From Aliiroseovarius sp. F47248L (GTDB lineage: Bacteria > Pseudomonadota > Alphaproteobacteria > Rhodobacterales > Rhodobacteraceae), in NCBI RefSeq assembly GCF_023016085.1, contig NZ_JALKBF010000001.1, positions 1,922,001 to 1,986,000 of the forward strand: 64,000 nucleotides of DNA, written 5' to 3'. Position numbers and translations under genes: made by a program. Within the stretch, counting starts at the first letter, position 1, and the number at the start of each line of letters is the position of its first letter. The notes beneath the pieces are model-generated. The model was not told where the DNA came from and did not search any database. It saw only the letters and a program-made list of their open reading frames with translations. Of this stretch, positions 1 to 9,073 are shown piece after piece.

Positions 1-1072
1 TTTTATCCTCGGCCTCGCGTTCGGATAGGGGGTTACCTGCTGCGGCGCGGGCGGGCACCTCTTGCGCCAGCCATGCGCTGAATTCGGTCCACGCGACGCC
101 ATCCTGTATGTGGCAGGCGCGCAGCCCTTCGATCTCGGTCGGGTTTTTATGGGCTTTGGTCAAAGTCAGTTTGCTGCATTCGCTCAGAACGCTTGCCCCA
201 GCGCTTTCAATCACCTGCCGCACGGCCACAGGTGAGAAATCAGGGTCAATCAACACCTTATGTTCTGCGGTGATACGCTTCCCAAGGGTTGGCAACAGCA
301 CCGTTTGCGCCAGTATTTCAACATTTTCAGGCAGGTTGCTGCGATCAAAATCCCGCAGCTTTTCTGCGTTCACGAACCACGTGATATCGCCGCTTTTACT
401 GACCAGCAGGAATGAATGCGGCATCGGGTTGAAATCCACATCCCCTCCGCGCACGTTCAAAAACCACGCGATGTTGTCGGGCTGAGTGTCGACGATGAAA
501 TCCGCCTCGGCCTGTTTTAAGTGGGCGACAAGATCATCGCATTTCTCAACGCAGCTCTTTCCCGCGAATTGCAGCGGAAATTCGGTGATCTGCGCTGTCG
601 GTGGCGCGGGTTGATCCGGCCAGACGGCATCCACGGGGTTGTCATCTTGCGCAATCAACGCAGCCTCAATCGGATCGCAAGCAGCCTTGAACCGATCAAA
701 CCACGCAGGGGGCACATGCATCGGATCATATCCAACGCGCCAGCCCTGCCCCGCAGTTTTACTCAGCCACATTTCGGGTGGATCATCGAACAAATGGTGA
801 TGAGTAAACAACGGGCCGGCACATTCATTGCCCACCTGCACGCTGTAACGCCCGTCCACAAACACTGCGACGATGTCTTGCGTGACGATCGCCACACCAG
901 CGGATCCGGTAAACCCTGTGATATAGGCCAGTCTTCTGTCATGCGGGGCAACATATTCGCCTTGATGGGCATCAAAGCGCGGCAGAATGAACGCATCCAG
1001 CCCACGATTTGTCATTTCATCACGCAATGCGGCAACGCGTTGCGCGGGATCGGTCAAGGCAGTGTCAGGCAT
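1..1072 (-). CDS. Xaa-Pro aminopeptidase (M24B family), 3' part cut by window edge
   Basis: The protein starts MPDTALTDPAQRVAALRDEM and continues with a creatinase/prolidase N-terminal domain, including GLDAFILPRFDAHQGEY and ITGFTGSAG, which is typical of the roughly 600-residue aminopeptidase P of alphaproteobacteria. About 357 codons are visible; the metal-binding catalytic domain lies beyond the left edge, so its ligands cannot be checked. The family releases N-terminal residues that precede proline. The start overlaps the stop of the upstream ABC ATPase gene by 8 bases, which indicates co-transcription with the peptide transporter. Inference: it trims X-Pro peptides imported by that transporter. 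Family call is firm; substrate is inferred. Confidence 0.85.
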   Translation of the reverse strand, partial: MPDTALTDPAQRVAALRDEMTNRGLDAFILPRFDAHQGEYVAPHDRRLAYITGFTGSAGVAIVTQDIVAVFVDGRYSVQVGNECAGPLFTHHHLFDDPPEMWLSKTAGQGWRVGYDPMHVPPAWFDRFKAACDPIEAALIAQDDNPVDAVWPDQPAPPTAQITEFPLQFAGKSCVEKCDDLVAHLKQAEADFIVDTQPDNIAWFLNVRGGDVDFNPMPHSFLLVSKSGDITWFVNAEKLRDFDRSNLPENVEILAQTVLLPTLGKRITAEHKVLIDPDFSPVAVRQVIESAGASVLSECSKLTLTKAHKNPTEIEGLRACHIQDGVAWTEFSAWLAQEVPARAAAGNPLSEREAEDK

Positions 1073-2063
1073 CTTGGTTAATCTCTTCAACATGGTGGCA
1101 AGCAACCTCGCCCCGGCCATCTCGTGGCAAAAGGGCGGGAACCTCGCGTTTGCAGAATTCTGTGGCGTGACGGCAGCGCACGTGAAACGGGCATCCCGAT
1201 GGCACGTTCAACGGCGATGGCAGCTCTCCTTCCAGACGAATTGCCTTGCCTTTGTCATCCGGGTCAAGCGACGGAGCGGCACTGAGCAAAGCCTGGGAAT
1301 ACGGATGCGACGGGCGCGAAAACAAGGTTTCGCTGTCACCGATTTCGACAATCCTTCCCAGATAAATCACAGCCACCCGATTTGAGACATGGCGTACCAA
1401 ACGAAGATCATGTGCGACAAAAAGGATCGTCAGATTCAGACGCTCTTGCAGCTCAAGAAGCAGGTTCACCACCTGCGCCTGCACGGATACATCCAACGCC
1501 GAAACCAGTTCGTCAGCGATCAGGACTTCGGGCTCAACCGCCAATGCCCGCGCAATGGCGATACGTTGCCTTTGCCCGCCCGAAAATTCATGCGGCAGTT
1601 TGTCGGCTGCGTCCTGCGGAAGCCTTACCAGTTCCAACAACTCGGCAACGCGGGCTGGAATTTCGTCAGGCGCGCGCATCTCGTGCACGCTAAGCGCTTC
1701 TGACAGAATTTGCCCTGTCGTCATGCGCGGATTCAACGACGAATACGGGTCCTGAAACATCATCTGAACGCGCCGGTTGTAGCTGCGATCCTTCTTGGCC
1801 TCGGCTTCGAAAATATCCTGCCCGTGGTAATGGATTTGCCCGTGTTGTGGTTCGTAAAGGCGCACGATACAGCGGGCGAGTGTGGATTTCCCGCACCCAC
1901 TTTCCCCAACAACACCAAGGGTTTCGCCTTTGTTAAGCTGAAGACTGACACCGTTCAGTGCGTTCACCACACGTCCGGGGCGTCGTTGCATCACATCAAA
2001 CAACGTGCGCCCGAGCGGAAACTCCAGCCCAAGGTCTTCGATTGTCATTACCGGCTCGTTCAT
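1065..2063 (-). CDS. dppF: Oligopeptide/dipeptide ABC transporter ATP-binding protein (DppF type)
   Basis: 332 residues. Walker A GESGCGKST is at about 53-61, the Q-loop is in MMFQDPYSSLNP, the signature SGGQRQR is near 161 and Walker B VLIADE near 180. The D-loop region reads ADELVSALD, where most relatives have ADEP. The C-terminal extension with CPFHVRCRHATEFC is the oligopeptide-transporter type. It overlaps the DppD-type gene by 4 bases (ATGA). The protein should energise import of peptides together with the partner ATPase and two permeases of the same operon. The DppF label reflects position and family; the transported peptide is unknown. Confidence 0.9.
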   Translation of the reverse strand: MNEPVMTIEDLGLEFPLGRTLFDVMQRRPGRVVNALNGVSLQLNKGETLGVVGESGCGKSTLARCIVRLYEPQHGQIHYHGQDIFEAEAKKDRSYNRRVQMMFQDPYSSLNPRMTTGQILSEALSVHEMRAPDEIPARVAELLELVRLPQDAADKLPHEFSGGQRQRIAIARALAVEPEVLIADELVSALDVSVQAQVVNLLLELQERLNLTILFVAHDLRLVRHVSNRVAVIYLGRIVEIGDSETLFSRPSHPYSQALLSAAPSLDPDDKGKAIRLEGELPSPLNVPSGCPFHVRCRHATEFCKREVPALLPRDGRGEVACHHVEEINQDA

Positions 2064-3052
2064 GCGGCACCTGCCTTTTCAGCGGGAACTGGGTTGAAAC
2101 ACGCCACACGCCGATCATCTGCAATGGCATCAAGACTTGGACGCGCGGTCAAACAGTGTTCCGTCCGGTTCTGACAACGCGATGCAAAGGCGCAGCCGAC
2201 TGGCAAAGCCTCAAGGCTGGGCGGGGTGCCGGGCACCGAATACAGCTGCGTGCGTGGGGGCACATTTTGCGGCACCGACCGCATCAATCCGACCGTGTAA
2301 GGATGGCGCGGGGTGCCCAAAACCTGACGCACCGCACCTTGTTCAACCACGCGCCCCGCATACATGACGGCGACGTTTTCACAGGTTTGTGCCACCACCC
2401 CCAGATCATGCGTAACAAGGATTACGCCCATCTGCATTTCATCGGCCAATGACAGGATCAGGTCCAGAATTTGTGCCTGAATGGTAACATCAAGCGCCGT
2501 CGTCGGTTCATCCGCCAGCAACAATTTCGGACTGGCCGCAAGGGCGATGGCAATCATCACACGCTGGCGCATTCCCCCGGAAAACTGATGCGGAAACTCA
2601 CCCAGACGCGAGGCCGCGGCAGGAATACCCACATGATCCAACATCTCGATCGCGCGATCCCTACGCGCAGCTCGGCTAAGATCAGTATGCGCCTTCAAAG
2701 TCTCGGTCAGCTGCATTCCCACCGTCAACAACGGGTTAAGCGAGGTCATGGGTTCCTGAAAAATCATCGCAATTTCGCCGCCGCGAATGTGACGCAGTTT
2801 GCGTTCAGGCAATGACGCGATGTCTTGGCCCATCCAGCGAACTTCGCCCGTCACATCGCCGTAACGCCGCGACAGCCCTAGGATGGACCGCAGGGTCACG
2901 CTTTTGCCCGACCCGCTTTCGCCCACAAGGCCAAGCACTTCGCCTTGCCCGACCGAAAAACTGACATCGCGCACAGCTGGCAATGCAACCCCGCCACGAC
3001 GAAACGTAGTGCACAGGTTGCTGACCTCGAGGATTGGTTTTTGATCTGTCAT
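2060..3052 (-). CDS. dppD: Oligopeptide/dipeptide ABC transporter ATP-binding protein (DppD type)
   Basis: 330 residues. Walker [11 protein letters not shown]-loop in [12 protein letters not shown], signature SGGMRQR and Walker [13 protein letters not shown] are all intact. The C-terminal cysteine-rich tail [14 protein letters not shown] is typical of DppD/OppD. It is the second ATPase of the operon, starts 10 bases after the DppC-type permease gene and overlaps the next ATPase gene by 4 bases. Two different nucleotide-binding subunits plus two permeases is the standard layout for family 5 peptide importers. Confidence 0.9.
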   Translation of the reverse strand: MTDQKPILEVSNLCTTFRRGGVALPAVRDVSFSVGQGEVLGLVGESGSGKSVTLRSILGLSRRYGDVTGEVRWMGQDIASLPERKLRHIRGGEIAMIFQEPMTSLNPLLTVGMQLTETLKAHTDLSRAARRDRAIEMLDHVGIPAAASRLGEFPHQFSGGMRQRVMIAIALAASPKLLLADEPTTALDVTIQAQILDLILSLADEMQMGVILVTHDLGVVAQTCENVAVMYAGRVVEQGAVRQVLGTPRHPYTVGLMRSVPQNVPPRTQLYSVPGTPPSLEALPVGCAFASRCQNRTEHCLTARPSLDAIADDRRVACFNPVPAEKAGAA

Positions 3053-3062
3053 ATCTGCCCCC

Positions 3063-3929
3063 TCATCCGCGTGGCCGCAGAAGATCGGCCAAGCCGTCGC
3101 CGATCAGCGAAAACCCGAGACCCGTCAGAACGATGGCAACACCGGGCATCAGGCTCAGCCACCATGCGGTTGTGATGAAATTCCGCCCTTCGGCGATCAA
3201 CACACCCCATTCCGCTTGCGGCGGTTGCGCGCCCAATCCCAGATAGCCAAGCGATGAGCCAAGCAGGATCGCCAACGCCATATCGGTCATCCAGTAAACG
3301 ATGACCGGCGTGATTGCGTTGGGCAAAAGGTGGCGAAAGATGATGCGACGATCAGAATACCCCATGACAACACCGGCAGCGGAGTAATCATTGCCCATCT
3401 GGGCAATCACCTCAGCGCGCATCAGGCGGGCGTAATAAACCCAGCCCACCATCGTGATCGCGATATACATGTTGATCAGCCCCGGCCCCAGAACGGCAAC
3501 AACGGCAATGACCAGCACAAGGAATGGAAACGTGATGATCGCATCGACAAAGCGACCAAAGATCATGTCAGCCACCCCGCGATAATACCCGACCAGCGCA
3601 CCGACTGTGACGCCAATGATCAGTGCAAAGATGGTCGCCAACAACGCCATTTGCATATTGACCGTATAGGCAGAAATCACACGGCTTAGACTGTCACGCC
3701 CCAGCATGTCTGTGCCAAACGGATGCGCCCAACTGGGCGGCTGGCGCACGGCGTTATAATCAATGAAATTCGGGTCATACGGCGCAAACAACCCCGGCGC
3801 GATGGCCAGTAGAGTGGAAAAACCGATGATCGCCACACCAATCAGAAACCCCGGCTTGCGCAAGGCAAGTTGCAAACGAGTTTTTTGCGGCTTTGTGGCC
3901 TCGGATTCAGACAGGGATATGTCGCTCAT
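3063..3929 (-). CDS. dppC: Peptide ABC transporter permease (DppC type)
   Basis: 288 residues. An N-terminal cytoplasmic stretch is followed by a first membrane helix (about 30-50), then the periplasmic segment with FGTDMLGRDSLSRVI that is diagnostic for DppC/OppC. Five further hydrophobic segments follow, and the coupling region is RHLLPNAITPVIV with GLGAQPPQAEWG. It overlaps the DppB-type gene by 4 bases, so the two permeases are probably translationally coupled. It forms half of the inner-membrane channel for peptide import. Confidence 0.9.
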   Translation of the reverse strand: MSDISLSESEATKPQKTRLQLALRKPGFLIGVAIIGFSTLLAIAPGLFAPYDPNFIDYNAVRQPPSWAHPFGTDMLGRDSLSRVISAYTVNMQMALLATIFALIIGVTVGALVGYYRGVADMIFGRFVDAIITFPFLVLVIAVVAVLGPGLINMYIAITMVGWVYYARLMRAEVIAQMGNDYSAAGVVMGYSDRRIIFRHLLPNAITPVIVYWMTDMALAILLGSSLGYLGLGAQPPQAEWGVLIAEGRNFITTAWWLSLMPGVAIVLTGLGFSLIGDGLADLLRPRG

Positions 3930-4888
3930 GTCAGACGCATCCTTGGATCAAGCGTGCTTTGGAAAAGGTCGGTCAACAAAAAGACGACTGACACAAGCAC
4001 TGCGAAGGTTAAGGTCAGCCCTTGGATCAGCGGATAGTCACGAGCAAAAATCGCCTCAAGCATCAGGCGGCCAACACCGGGCACGGCAAACACGGTTTCG
4101 GTGACAAGGGTGCCGCTCATCAGATTGCCTATGGAAAGACCCAACAGGGTGACAGTCGAAATCAACGCGTTACGCAACACATGACGACCAAGGATCAACC
4201 GGTTGGGCAATCCCTTGGCGCGGGCGAATTGGACGTATTCGGCATCCAGCACCTCGATAATCGCTGACCTGAGATTTCGCATGATGATCGCTGATGTATA
4301 AAGCGCAACGGCGACCGAAGGTAAGAACAGATGGTAAAGCCGTGCTCCGAACGAGTCGCCATATCCGCCAACGGGGAACCAACGCAGCTGGGCGGCGAGG
4401 AACGTCAACAATATCAATCCGATATAGAAGACCGGCATGGAAAGCCCGACCTGAAACACAGTGCGGATCAGCGCATCCGGCCAGCGACCACGGTTCAACG
4501 CAGCAACAAAGGCCAACGGGCCTGCAATCAGCAGCGAAAGCCCCACCGCATACAGGGTCAGAAAGGCCGTGGTGGGCAAGCGGTTAAAAATCACCTCGGT
4601 CACCGGCGCGCGCATCAGGATCGAGCGGCCCAGATCACCTTGAATGGTGTTTGTCACAAACAACCAGAACTGCACCAGCATCGGTTCGTTCAGGCCAAGA
4701 CGCTCGCGGATCGCCTCTAGATCCGCATCGGATGCACGATCCCCTGCAATCGCGATGGCCGGATCTCCAGGTAGAAACCGCACCAGCACAAAGATGATGA
4801 TCATCACCAGAAAGAACGTGGGGATCATCAAAAACAGGCGTTTGAGAATGTATTGAAGGGTCGCCAACCGTCCATCCTTTCCAGACAA
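3926..4888 (-). CDS. dppB: Peptide ABC transporter permease (DppB type)
   Basis: 320 residues with about six membrane segments. The N-terminal YILKRLFLMIPTFFLVMIII helix and the following FLPGDPA motif are typical of DppB/OppB. The coupling motif reads ARAKGLPNRLILGRHVLRNA. It lies downstream of the substrate-binding protein gene, separated by 41 bases that contain a perfect hairpin, and overlaps the DppC-type gene by 4 bases. It pairs with DppC to form the translocation pore. Confidence 0.9.
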   Translation of the reverse strand: MSGKDGRLATLQYILKRLFLMIPTFFLVMIIIFVLVRFLPGDPAIAIAGDRASDADLEAIRERLGLNEPMLVQFWLFVTNTIQGDLGRSILMRAPVTEVIFNRLPTTAFLTLYAVGLSLLIAGPLAFVAALNRGRWPDALIRTVFQVGLSMPVFYIGLILLTFLAAQLRWFPVGGYGDSFGARLYHLFLPSVAVALYTSAIIMRNLRSAIIEVLDAEYVQFARAKGLPNRLILGRHVLRNALISTVTLLGLSIGNLMSGTLVTETVFAVPGVGRLMLEAIFARDYPLIQGLTLTFAVLVSVVFLLTDLFQSTLDPRMRLT

Positions 4889-4892
4889 AGGC

Positions 4893-4918
4893 GCACCGCC
4901 GGATCATACCGGCGGTGC
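4893..4918 (-). promoter_or_regulatory. Intercistronic mRNA hairpin between dppA-like and dppB genes
   Basis: A perfect 10-bp inverted repeat (GCACCGCCGG / CCGGCGGTGC, 6-base loop) lies in the 41-base gap between the binding-protein and first permease genes. No T-run follows on the transcribed strand, so it is not a full intrinsic terminator. Such hairpins commonly protect the binding-protein mRNA end and lower expression of downstream permeases; that role is inferred here. Confidence 0.6.
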
Positions 4919-4929
4919 TGGGTCAGATT

Positions 4930-6516
4930 TTAACGGCTGACGGTTGCTTCTTCGAAGATGTTGTTGCCAAGCGGGGTCTGCACATAGCCATCAACCGACG
5001 CTGAAACCGCTACTGCGAAGGGCGTTTCATACATGAACAAAAGGGGCGCAGCTTCGGCATAGATAGCCTGCATATCCGCGTATTGTTGTGCACGTTTTTC
5101 TGGGTCGATCTCGGTTTGTGAAGCTTCATAAAGAGCGTTGAATTCAGCATTGTCCCAACCCGTTCCAACCGCATTGGCCGTCGGGGTATAACCCAACCAG
5201 CCAACCACCTGACTTGGATCGTTTACATCGTTCACCCAACCATAGGTGTGAATGTCAAATTCACCCGACCGGTTTTTAGCGCCACGTGTTGGGCCGTCGA
5301 CTTGTTCAACAACAAGATTAATACCCAACGGTGCCCACATTTGTTGAAGCGCGGCGAAGATGGTGCTGTCATCTGCCGACCCCGCCAATGTGGTGAATGT
5401 GATTTCCGTGCCTTTCTCAAGCCCGGCTTCAGCAATCAACGCCTGCGCCTTTTCCATATCATAGCCATAAAGCGGGCCTGGATCGGTGGCCAATTGCGTC
5501 GCTGCCGCCATCAAGGGCGATGTCATCGGCTTGCCTGCACCCTGCAAAACCAGCCCGATCAGCGCGTCCTTGTTGGTCGCATAGTTGATCGCCTGACGTA
5601 CACGCACGTCTGCCAGCGGATTGGCGGAACCGTCTGCGCGCGCTTCACGCGTGTTGATCGGCGAATAGATGATCCGCGTGGACGGGAACAGGTTCATATC
5701 AATCGCAGGATCAGCATCCAATTCCGGCACGCGCGAGAACGGAATGAACTCGGCCACGTCAACTTCGCCTGATTGCAGCTTAAGGATACGTGTCGCATCA
5801 TCCGGGATGATCTGGAAATTCACGCCCTCAAGATAGGGCAAGGGCTTTCCGTCCGCCCCGTCGCGCCAATAGTTTTCGTTGGCACAAAACTCCATCGAGG
5901 TGCCTTGCTCAAACCCACACAGATAGAACGGGCCAGAACCAACACCTGGGCCACCGGCTGCGAAAATAGCGGCGGATTTTTCCTGGTCTGTTGCACCTTC
6001 GGCGGCTTCAAAGACGGCTTTGGATACGATGCCCGTGGTGAACGTGGCCAGCATCGACAAAATGGTGGGATCGGGATTTTTCAAATTGATGGTAATGGCG
6101 TTGCCATCGGCCGACACGCTGTCGATGGATCCCAACAGTCCCGACCACGGGCTCAGATCAGGTTCGCGCGCGCGATCAAGCGAAAAGACAACGTCCTCGC
6201 CCGTCAACGGCGATCCGTCCGCGAAGGTTACGCCGTCACGCAGGGTCAGCGATACAGTCATCCCATCATCTGACACCGAATGGGCTTCGGCCAACCCGGC
6301 AACAACGGAGTTACCATCAGCACTCGGGCGCAATAAGGTGTCGAACAAGCTGCCGACCATCCAGATATCGGGGTTGCGGTCTGCATAGATCGGGTCGATC
6401 AAGTTCGATCCGTCATATCGCGCGAAATTCAAAACTCCGCCGCGATCTTGAGCAAAGATTGGTGCAGTCAACGCCATTGAGATGGCTACAGATGCAAACA
6501 GAAGATTTCGTTTCAT
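4930..6516 (-). CDS. dppA: Peptide ABC transporter substrate-binding protein (family 5)
   Basis: 528 residues. A Sec signal peptide (MKRNLLFASVAISMALTAPIFAQ) is followed by the family 5 solute-binding fold: GGVLNFARYDGSNLIDPIY, VSLTLRDGVTFADGSPLTGEDVVFS and NTREARADGSANPLADVRVRQ. It is the first gene of the transport operon and should deliver peptides in the periplasm to the DppBCDF-like importer. Nickel and glutathione binding proteins share the fold, so the ligand is not proved. The neighbouring Xaa-Pro aminopeptidase and hydroxyproline genes suggest proline-containing peptides. Confidence 0.85.
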   Translation of the reverse strand: MKRNLLFASVAISMALTAPIFAQDRGGVLNFARYDGSNLIDPIYADRNPDIWMVGSLFDTLLRPSADGNSVVAGLAEAHSVSDDGMTVSLTLRDGVTFADGSPLTGEDVVFSLDRAREPDLSPWSGLLGSIDSVSADGNAITINLKNPDPTILSMLATFTTGIVSKAVFEAAEGATDQEKSAAIFAAGGPGVGSGPFYLCGFEQGTSMEFCANENYWRDGADGKPLPYLEGVNFQIIPDDATRILKLQSGEVDVAEFIPFSRVPELDADPAIDMNLFPSTRIIYSPINTREARADGSANPLADVRVRQAINYATNKDALIGLVLQGAGKPMTSPLMAAATQLATDPGPLYGYDMEKAQALIAEAGLEKGTEITFTTLAGSADDSTIFAALQQMWAPLGINLVVEQVDGPTRGAKNRSGEFDIHTYGWVNDVNDPSQVVGWLGYTPTANAVGTGWDNAEFNALYEASQTEIDPEKRAQQYADMQAIYAEAAPLLFMYETPFAVAVSASVDGYVQTPLGNNIFEEATVSR

Positions 6517-6578
6517 TGATGAGTTCCTCCCTGAACGATTCTATGAAATCGCACCCATATTAAACGAATTTTTATATT

Positions 6579-6598
6579 TACTATAATTTTTTTTAGTA
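6579..6598. promoter_or_regulatory. AT-rich inverted repeat upstream of the peptide-transport operon
   Basis: TACTA at 6579-6583 and TAGTA at 6594-6598 form an inverted repeat with a 10-base AT spacer, between the XRE-cupin gene and the binding-protein gene. A related ACTAA/TTAGT palindrome lies upstream of the regulator gene at 7325-7336. Both could be operators of the regulator; this is inference from position and similarity only. Confidence 0.35.
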
Positions 6599-6623
6599 TG
6601 ACTGTTCGTCTTCCAGCGTTCGG

Positions 6624-7220
6624 CTACTCAGGAATGTTCTTGATTGGTGTTGAACTGACCCACATCTCGACGGTTTCCGTATCACTGATAACCCTTGAGT
6701 AGTGCGGCTTGGAGGTGTCGTGATGGATGGTATCACCTGCTGACAAAATGTGAACGTCATCACCCAGATGGTATTCAATTTGACCTTCCATCAGATAACA
6801 AAACACTTCACCTGCATGACACATTCTTTCCGAAACATGCCCCGGCGGTCGATGAATTATTGAAGGATAGAACAACGCCCCCGCAAACCCTGGGCCTAAC
6901 TTCTCGTATAGTCTTCCATTCAGGCCAAGCGAGTAAGTCTGCCGCTTATCTTTTTGTATATACTCACTATATTCCTCTCGAACGCTTAACAACTGCTCGA
7001 TCGTTGTTTGAAGGGAGGCAGCAATTGAAAGTAATGACGCCAAGGAAGGAGAACTGATACCGCGCTCGACTTGCGATATGAAACCGGTCGTCAACTCAGC
7101 GTCTTTCGCGACCTCTACCAGTGTTTTTCCCATAGCTTTTCGCCGATGCCGGATCGCAGCACCCAATCGGGCTGGTTGACCATCTTGTTTATCAGCTGCT
7201 GGGGCAGTCGCATTGCTCAT
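6624..7220 (-). CDS. XRE-family transcriptional regulator with C-terminal cupin domain
   Basis: 198 residues from the chosen ATG at 7220, preceded by a GAGGA ribosome-binding site; an in-frame ATG 66 bases further upstream has weaker support. The N-terminal helix-turn-helix is RLGAAIRHRRKAMGKTLVEV through ELTTGFISQVERGISSPSLA (about 17-70). The C-terminal cupin contains PGHVSERMCHAGEVFCYLMEG and LSAGDTIHHDTSKPHYSR. Regulators of this type sense small molecules and often control adjacent amino-acid, peptide or polyamine genes. It lies directly upstream of the peptide ABC operon in the same direction and is its likely regulator. Confidence 0.85.
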   Translation of the reverse strand: MSNATAPAADKQDGQPARLGAAIRHRRKAMGKTLVEVAKDAELTTGFISQVERGISSPSLASLLSIAASLQTTIEQLLSVREEYSEYIQKDKRQTYSLGLNGRLYEKLGPGFAGALFYPSIIHRPPGHVSERMCHAGEVFCYLMEGQIEYHLGDDVHILSAGDTIHHDTSKPHYSRVISDTETVEMWVSSTPIKNIPE

Positions 7221-7324
7221 TTCGTCCTCATTCTTGCAAAAACTCCAATCGGATCCGGACGTATGAACCGACGGATACGATCTCATATTTTCAAGTCAGC
7301 ATAGACGGTGAGAATTTTAATTAC

Positions 7325-7336
7325 ACTAAAATTAGT
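7325..7336. promoter_or_regulatory. Palindrome upstream of XRE-cupin regulator gene
   Basis: ACTAA-AA-TTAGT is a perfect 5-bp inverted repeat about 105 bases upstream of the regulator start. It resembles the TACTA/TAGTA repeat in front of the transporter operon. Possible autoregulatory operator; weak evidence. Confidence 0.3.
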
Positions 7337-7462
7337 TATAGCCCACGCAACACATGGTCGCGTGGGTTGGGTATGTGCGAAGTCTCAAAGTGAAACGGCG
7401 AATTTCAGTCAGTTAGAACGGGTCGGAATTGTTCCTGTCACTTCTCCTTTAGCCCTTCGTCG

Positions 7463-8977
7463 TCACCCCAGATCATCAGGCAGAAGGCCTGCCGGAATGT
7501 TTTGATAACATACCGGGCGCAAGAACCGTCGAATTGACAATGTCCCCACTGAGGTCGCACCAAAGTTGGTCGAGGCAGGATACGGCCCGCCATGGACCAT
7601 TGAATCACAGACCTCTACCCCGGTCGGAAAGCCGTTTGCCAATACGCGCCCGGCCTTGCGTTCCAGAACGGGCATCAACGACAAAGCGGCTTCCTGATCT
7701 GCATCGTCAAGGTGAAGGGTGCAGGTCAACTGCCCTTGCAGGTGTCGTGCAATGCGCTGCATTTCTTCCATTGTGTCGGCCATCACGATTATCCCAAGCG
7801 GGCCAAACACCTCTTCTGCCAAGCTTTCATCTGCGAGCCAGTTCTTTGCATCGGTGATAAACAAATTCGGTGTAGCTGACCGTTGATCGCAGCTTGTTAC
7901 CAGTAGTTCACGCACACCTTCGGTTTCTGCGACACGACGTTGACCCGCCTGATAGGCTGCTGCAATTCCATCGGTCAGCATCGTTTGCTCTCCGACATCT
8001 GAAAGAGCAGCTTTAGCGCTTTCGGCAAACTGATCCGCCCCAGCGCCTGATAGAACGACGGCAATCCCGGGATTGGTGCAAAATTGTCCGGCACCCATCG
8101 TCAAAGATGCCGCCCAACCTTTTGCCACCTCTTCGGACCGATTGTTCAATGCGGCAGTCAGTACAAACATCGGATTAACTGAACCAAGCTCTCCAAAGAA
8201 CGGAATGGGCTCTGAGCGGGCCGCACAAAGATCATACAATGCCCGGCCGCCGGCCAAAGAACCGGTGAAACCCACTGCGTTTATCAATGGATGCTGCACC
8301 AGCGCAGCCCCTACCTGGCGGTTTCCGCCTTGGATCAAACTGAACACGCCAGCATGTAAACCACATTTCTTAATAGCGGCGTGGATTGCTTCTGCGATGA
8401 TCTCACCTGTGCCGGGATGGGCGCTGTGTCCTTTGACGACGACCGGGCACCCTGCCGCAAAGGCCGCTGCGGTGTCACCACCGGCTGTCGAGAAGGCCAA
8501 CGGGAAATTGGAGGCGCCAAACACGGCAACTGGACCGATCGGGCGCTGAATCATGTGCATCTCGGGCCGCGGCAAGGGTGCACGATCCGGTAAGGCAGCG
8601 TCATGGCGCCGGTCCAAATAGTCACCCTTCAAAATATGGTCGGCAAACAAGCGAAGCTGGCCAGTTGTGCGACCGCGCTCACCTGCCAGCCGCGCAGCGG
8701 GAAGCCCCGTTTCCTGCGTGCCAATTTCCGTGATCTCTGTCGCTCGCGCCTCAATCTCGTCGGCGATGCTGTTCAGAAAAGCAGCGCGGGTTTCTCGACT
8801 TGAATACCCATAGCTCCAAAATGCGTCTTCTGCGGCCAGAACAGCGGCATCAACATCGCTCACCCGTCCTACTGCAAAGCTATGCGCTGCTCCGTTAGCA
8901 GGGGATGATGAAAAGGTTTCATCGCCGGCAATCCAAGCGCCAGCAATCAGATGTTTACCATGGGGATTGAAGGTCAT
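7463..8977 (-). CDS. Alpha-ketoglutaric semialdehyde dehydrogenase (aldehyde dehydrogenase family)
   Basis: 504 residues from the ATG at 8977 (GAGGA ribosome-binding site just upstream; an ATG 42 bases earlier is less likely). Conserved elements are VFGASNFPLAFSTAGGDTA, the catalytic Glu263 in FFGELGSVNP and Cys300 in GAGQFCTNPG. FGPLGIIV and GGPYPAST are typical of the NADP-dependent 2,5-dioxovalerate dehydrogenases that finish hydroxyproline and pentose/hexarate breakdown by making 2-oxoglutarate. The neighbouring DapA-like deaminase and dehydratase place it in hydroxyproline catabolism. The family is certain; the substrate is a strong inference. Confidence 0.85.
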   Translation of the reverse strand: MTFNPHGKHLIAGAWIAGDETFSSSPANGAAHSFAVGRVSDVDAAVLAAEDAFWSYGYSSRETRAAFLNSIADEIEARATEITEIGTQETGLPAARLAGERGRTTGQLRLFADHILKGDYLDRRHDAALPDRAPLPRPEMHMIQRPIGPVAVFGASNFPLAFSTAGGDTAAAFAAGCPVVVKGHSAHPGTGEIIAEAIHAAIKKCGLHAGVFSLIQGGNRQVGAALVQHPLINAVGFTGSLAGGRALYDLCAARSEPIPFFGELGSVNPMFVLTAALNNRSEEVAKGWAASLTMGAGQFCTNPGIAVVLSGAGADQFAESAKAALSDVGEQTMLTDGIAAAYQAGQRRVAETEGVRELLVTSCDQRSATPNLFITDAKNWLADESLAEEVFGPLGIIVMADTMEEMQRIARHLQGQLTCTLHLDDADQEAALSLMPVLERKAGRVLANGFPTGVEVCDSMVHGGPYPASTNFGATSVGTLSIRRFLRPVCYQNIPAGLLPDDLG

Positions 8978-9024
8978 CGTATCCTCGATTTCTGAATGGC
9001 ACGATATGTGCGTGTTCAATTTTC

Positions 9025-9044
9025 GGATAATGTATCCAATATCC
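9025..9044. promoter_or_regulatory. Putative GntR operator upstream of the semialdehyde dehydrogenase gene
   Basis: The 20-base element GGATAATGTATCCAATATCC contains the perfect palindrome GGATA-ATG-TATCC. It lies about 48 bases upstream of the dehydrogenase start and downstream of the gntR gene. The identical 20 bases, in reverse orientation, occur at 16299-16318 upstream of the DapA-like gene. Confidence 0.7.
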
Positions 9045-9073
9045 CGAAAATCACAACCCCCTACGCGACACCG

